Source of the DNA: Mycolicibacterium diernhoferi | GTDB lineage: Bacteria > Actinomycetota > Actinomycetes > Mycobacteriales > Mycobacteriaceae | NCBI RefSeq assembly: GCF_019456655.1 | Contig: NZ_CP080332.1 | Coordinates: 992,001 to 1,056,000, forward strand | Length of the DNA stretch: 64,000 nucleotides | Reading direction: 5' to 3' | Part shown: positions 59,679-64,000 of the stretch, one piece after another | Position numbering within the stretch: position 1 is the stretch's first letter | How the letters are laid out: the number at the start of each line of letters is the position of its first letter | Notes under the pieces: generated by a model | The model's input: only the letters and a program-made list of their open reading frames with translations | Database searches by the model: none | What the model was told of the DNA's origin: nothing | Translations under genes and position numbers: made by a program

Positions 59679-61829
59679 CTAGCTTTCCAGCGAGGCGGGC
59701 GGGGTGAAGCGGTCGCCGTAGCGGGCGGCCAGCTCCTTGGCCCGGGCCACGAACGCGGCCTTACCGACACCGTGGGGACCCTCGTAGCCGACGATGTACT
59801 GCGCGGAACCACCGGTCCAGGCCGGGTACCCGATGCCCAGGATCGACCCGACATTCGCGTCGGCACTGGTCTTCAGGACACCCTCGTCGAAGCACTTCTG
59901 CGTCTCCAGGGCTTCGGAGAACAGCAGGCGGTCGATGGCGTCCTGCAGCGGGATCGTGGTGCTGCCGGAGTTGAAGGTCTCCCGCAGGCCCGGCCACAAC
60001 CCGGCCCGCTTGCCGTCGACGTACTCGTAGAAGCCCGCACCCTTCAGGCGTGACGGACGGCCGAGTTCGATCATCTTCTCGACCACGAGCTCACCCGGGT
60101 GCTCGACGTAGGTCGTGCCCTCGTTCACGGCCGCGGCCTTGGAGGCGATCGAGATCTTCTGCAGCAGTTCCAGGTTGAGCTCGTCGAGCAGCTGCAGCGG
60201 AGGCGCGGGGTAGCCGGCCTGGCCGCCCGCCTGCTCGATGGTGGTGGGTTCGATGCCCTCGCCCAGCAGCGCCATGGCCTCGTTGACGAAGGTCCGGATC
60301 ACCCGAGAGGTGAAGAACCCGCGGCTGTCGTTGACCACGATGGGGGTCTTCTTGATCGCCAGGGTGTAGTCGAACACCCGGGCCAGCGCCTCGTCAGAGG
60401 TCTTCTCGCCCTTGATGATCTCCACCAGCGGCATCTTGTCCACGGGGGAGAAGAAGTGGATGCCGATGAAGTCCTCCTGGCGCTTCACGCCGGCCGCCAG
60501 ACCGGTGATCGGCAGGGTGGAGGTGTTCGAGCCGAGGATGGCGTTGGGTTCGACGATGTCCTCGATCTCGCCGAAGACCTTGTGCTTGAGGGTTTCGTCC
60601 TCGAACACCGCCTCGATCACGAAATCGACACCGGCCAGATCGGCGGGGTCGGCGGTCGGGGTGATCTTGGCGAGCAGCGCGTCGCTCTTCTCCTGGGTGG
60701 TCGTACCGCGCTGCAGCGCCTTGGCCTCGATCTTCTCCGAGTAGGCCTTACCCTTCTGGGCGGCCTCGATGGTGACGTCCTTGAGCACGACGTCGTAGCC
60801 GGCCTTGGCCGATACGTAGGCGATTCCGGCGCCCATCATGCCCGCGCCGAGCACGCCGATCTTGGTGATCGGGGTCGAGCCGATACCGTCCGGGCGTGAT
60901 GCGCCGCCGCTGATGGACTGCTGATCGAGGAAGAACGCCTGGATCATGTTCTTGGCGGTCTGCCCGGTCACCAGCTTCACGAAGTAGCGGCTCTCGATGC
61001 GCGAGGCGGTGTCGAAGTCGACCTGCGCGCCCTCGACGGCGGCATCCAGGATGGCCCGCGGTGCGGGCACCGGCGCTCCCTTGAGTTGCTTCTTCAGCGT
61101 CGCCGGGAAGGACGGCAGGATCGCCGACAGGGCCGGGCTGGCCGGGGTGCCGCCGGGCATCTTGTAGCCCTTGGCATCCCACGGCTGCACGCCGGCCTCG
61201 GGGTTCTCCTTGATCCACTTCTTCGCGGCGGGGATCAGCTCGTCGACCGACTTGACCAGCTCGTCGACCAGGCCGATCTCCTTGGCCTTGGCCGGGTTGA
61301 ACCGGGTCCCCGTGGACAGGATTTCGGTGAAGGCCTTCTGTACGCCGAACATGCGCACGGTGCGGGCGACGCCGCCACCGCCGGGCAGCAGGCCCAGGGT
61401 GACCTCGGGCAGGCCGATCACCACGCCGCGTGCGTCGGCGGCGATGCGGTGATGGGTGGCCAGCGCGATCTCCAGGCCGCCACCGAGGGCGGCGCCGTTG
61501 ATTGCGGCGACCACCGGGATCCCGAGTGTCTCCAGTCGGCGCAGGTCACGCTTGGCGGATTCGGCGAGCTCGAACGCCTCGGCCGCGTCTTCCGGGCCGA
61601 GCTTGATCAGGCCCTTGAGGTCACCACCGGCGAAGAAGGTCTTCTTCGCACTCGCCAGCACCACGCCGGTGACCGATTCCTTCTCGGCCTCCAGACGGTT
61701 CACCGCGTTGTGCATCGACTCGCGGTAGTGCTCGTTCATCACGTTGGCCGAGCCGGTCGGGTCGTCCAGCGTCAGGGTGACGATGCCGTCGGCATCCTGG
61801 TCCCACTGAATAGTGTTCTCTACTGTCAT
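59679..61829 (-). CDS. fadB: FadB, fused enoyl-CoA hydratase/3-hydroxyacyl-CoA dehydrogenase
   Basis: The alpha subunit of the trifunctional beta-oxidation complex (716 aa). The N-terminal hydratase domain has TFFAGGDLKGLIKLG, AAINGAALGGGLEIALA and the second glutamate in GLPEVTLGLLPGGGG. The NAD domain begins near 335 with IGVLGAGMMGAGIAYVSA, and the C-terminal dehydrogenase part has IGIHFFSPVDKMPLVEII and NDSRGFFTSRV. It resembles FadB (Rv0860). The ATG at 61829 starts the homologous region; the frame extends upstream into fadA but lacks similarity. It follows fadA by 23 nt. Confidence 0.93.
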   Translation of the reverse strand: MTVENTIQWDQDADGIVTLTLDDPTGSANVMNEHYRESMHNAVNRLEAEKESVTGVVLASAKKTFFAGGDLKGLIKLGPEDAAEAFELAESAKRDLRRLETLGIPVVAAINGAALGGGLEIALATHHRIAADARGVVIGLPEVTLGLLPGGGGVARTVRMFGVQKAFTEILSTGTRFNPAKAKEIGLVDELVKSVDELIPAAKKWIKENPEAGVQPWDAKGYKMPGGTPASPALSAILPSFPATLKKQLKGAPVPAPRAILDAAVEGAQVDFDTASRIESRYFVKLVTGQTAKNMIQAFFLDQQSISGGASRPDGIGSTPITKIGVLGAGMMGAGIAYVSAKAGYDVVLKDVTIEAAQKGKAYSEKIEAKALQRGTTTQEKSDALLAKITPTADPADLAGVDFVIEAVFEDETLKHKVFGEIEDIVEPNAILGSNTSTLPITGLAAGVKRQEDFIGIHFFSPVDKMPLVEIIKGEKTSDEALARVFDYTLAIKKTPIVVNDSRGFFTSRVIRTFVNEAMALLGEGIEPTTIEQAGGQAGYPAPPLQLLDELNLELLQKISIASKAAAVNEGTTYVEHPGELVVEKMIELGRPSRLKGAGFYEYVDGKRAGLWPGLRETFNSGSTTIPLQDAIDRLLFSEALETQKCFDEGVLKTSADANVGSILGIGYPAWTGGSAQYIVGYEGPHGVGKAAFVARAKELAARYGDRFTPPASLES

Positions 61830-61852
61830 TTTTCTTCGGCCTTCTGTCTTAT

Positions 61853-63064
<1,212 letters not shown>

Positions 63065-63106
63065 GAATCATTCTTTCTTCCGTCAGTGATTGGTAGACAG
63101 TGCTGT

Positions 63107-64000
63107 TCAGCGGGGAGTGACGTCGTAGTCCGCCAGATTCGGGGCCGAGGTACGGGCGAAGTAGTCGGGAACGGCCCAGGGTGAGTTGGTGACGACCCGG
63201 CCGGTGCTGTTGCGGTAGTAGCTTTCGACGCCGTCCATCGCGTAGACCATGGCGTTGTTGGTGTCGTCGAGTTCGCGGTTGTAATCCTCGAACGGTTCCT
63301 CGCGGACCTCGACGGTCGCCACATCGTCTTTGACCATCTCGGTCAGCATCTCCACCACGTAGCGCACCTGCGCCTCGGCGACGGTCAGCCAGCTGCCGCC
63401 CGGCGGGTTGGTGTTGGGCCCGTACAGGAAGAACAGGTTGGGGAACCCGGGTGCGGTGATGCCGAGGTAGGCCCGGGCATTGTCGTCGCTCCACGATTCG
63501 CGCAGTTCGACGCCGTCGCGACCGCGCAGCTCCATCGGGTAGAGGTAGCGCTGCTGCTGGAATCCGGTGCACAGGATCAGGATGTCGACGTCGAAGGTCT
63601 CCCCGGAGTCGGTGACCAGTCCACGTTCGGTGAGGTGATCGACCCCCTCGGCGACCAGGCTGACGTTCGGCCGGCGCAGCGTGGCGAACCAGCCGTTGTC
63701 CATCAGCAGACGTTTACCGAACGGCGGGTACTTGGGCAGGGACTTCTCGATCAGGTCCTCGCGCCCGTCGAGCTGTGCGCGCAGATAGGCGGTCAGGTTG
63801 CGCCGGTAGGCGTCGTTGAGACCGCTGACCAGCTTGCCCTTCTCGGCGGCCTTGGGATCCACCCGCAACGCCGGGTAGTTGCGCTCGGTGTAGATCCAGT
63901 AGAGCCGGAATCGGAACCAGGCGCGGTAGAACGGCACGTTGCGGTACAGCCAGTGCCGGGCCGGGGTCTGCTTGCGGAAGTACTGCTCGTTGGGCGTGGT
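63107..64000 (-). CDS. Baeyer-Villiger-type FAD monooxygenase, C-terminal part (5' end outside window)
   Basis: The frame is open from the window edge to the stop at 63107, giving 297 residues. It contains KYPPFGKRLLMDNGWFATL, the second Rossmann strand region VDILILCTGFQQQRYLYP (the D-x5-TG motif of flavin monooxygenases), YLGITAPGFPNLFFLYGPN and a terminal NSTGRVVTNSPWAVPDYF. These features match mycobacterial BVMOs that insert oxygen into ketones. The FAD-binding start and the FxGxxxHxxxW fingerprint lie beyond the window. It precedes fadA on the same strand. Confidence 0.86.
   Translation of the reverse strand, partial: TTPNEQYFRKQTPARHWLYRNVPFYRAWFRFRLYWIYTERNYPALRVDPKAAEKGKLVSGLNDAYRRNLTAYLRAQLDGREDLIEKSLPKYPPFGKRLLMDNGWFATLRRPNVSLVAEGVDHLTERGLVTDSGETFDVDILILCTGFQQQRYLYPMELRGRDGVELRESWSDDNARAYLGITAPGFPNLFFLYGPNTNPPGGSWLTVAEAQVRYVVEMLTEMVKDDVATVEVREEPFEDYNRELDDTNNAMVYAMDGVESYYRNSTGRVVTNSPWAVPDYFARTSAPNLADYDVTPR

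Overview
The window is high-GC, densely coding DNA from a mycobacterium, most likely a fast-growing, Mycolicibacterium-type species. The assignment rests on a complete mce locus (yrbEA-yrbEB-mceA to mceF), an antigen-85-type mycolyltransferase, an F420-type phthiodiolone ketoreductase relative, leaderless GTG/ATG starts, many lipid-catabolic genes, and a gene order resembling the M. tuberculosis Rv0551-Rv0566 neighbourhood (recalled from memory, not searched). I saw no prophage, insertion sequence, CRISPR array or replication origin.

Layout. 0-5 kb: end of an amidohydrolase, acyl-CoA ligase, antigen-85-like protein, menC, LLM-family oxidoreductase. 5-10 kb: small divergent gene, GlxA-type AraC regulator, DJ-1 protein, bpoC, menD and a membrane protein. 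10-17.5 kb: DsbA-like lipoprotein, mannosyltransferase mgtA, MFS-monooxygenase fusion, SDR, menG, CobW/G3E GTPase, ppnP, MpaB-family protein. 17.7-24.4 kb: a dual-TetR (Mce3R-type) regulator, menJ with an in-frame 36-nt tandem repeat, divergent grcC1, htpX, a broken DUF559 gene, a secreted protein, gpsA. 24.9-35.7 kb: the mce operon plus three accessory genes, the last a small protein built of two Phd-like halves. 35.8-39.5 kb: YajQ, tRNA-Tyr, a Ser/Thr kinase, secreted proteins and a gene with a near-consensus LexA box. 39.6-47.3 kb: a seven- to eight-gene catabolic operon. 47.3-64 kb: a second dual-TetR regulator, a FadE5-like dehydrogenase, an AbiEi/DUF559 gene between two copies of a hairpin repeat, an NDP-forming acyl-CoA synthetase, an esterase, a secreted histidine phosphatase, a flavin monooxygenase divergent from an acyl-CoA ligase, fadB-fadA and a truncated Baeyer-Villiger-type monooxygenase.

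How it works together. menC, menD, bpoC (proposed MenH-like), menG, menJ and grcC1 make and modify menaquinone. The mce locus should form a lipid importer. The second half is mostly CoA-dependent catabolism. Its most interesting part is 42.4-47.3 kb, where ligase, acyl-CoA dehydrogenase, SDR, APH-type kinase and small DUF6285 protein reproduce the gene content of the Pseudomonas levulinate (lva) pathway, in which 4-hydroxyacyl-CoAs are phosphorylated before dehydration. Many genes in the first 37 kb have a TANNNT- or GACANT-type -10 element ending 6-7 nt before the start codon, which suggests leaderless transcripts. A GTGAAT-N4-ATTC-type palindrome occurs both in front of the dual-TetR gene and in front of the mce operon.
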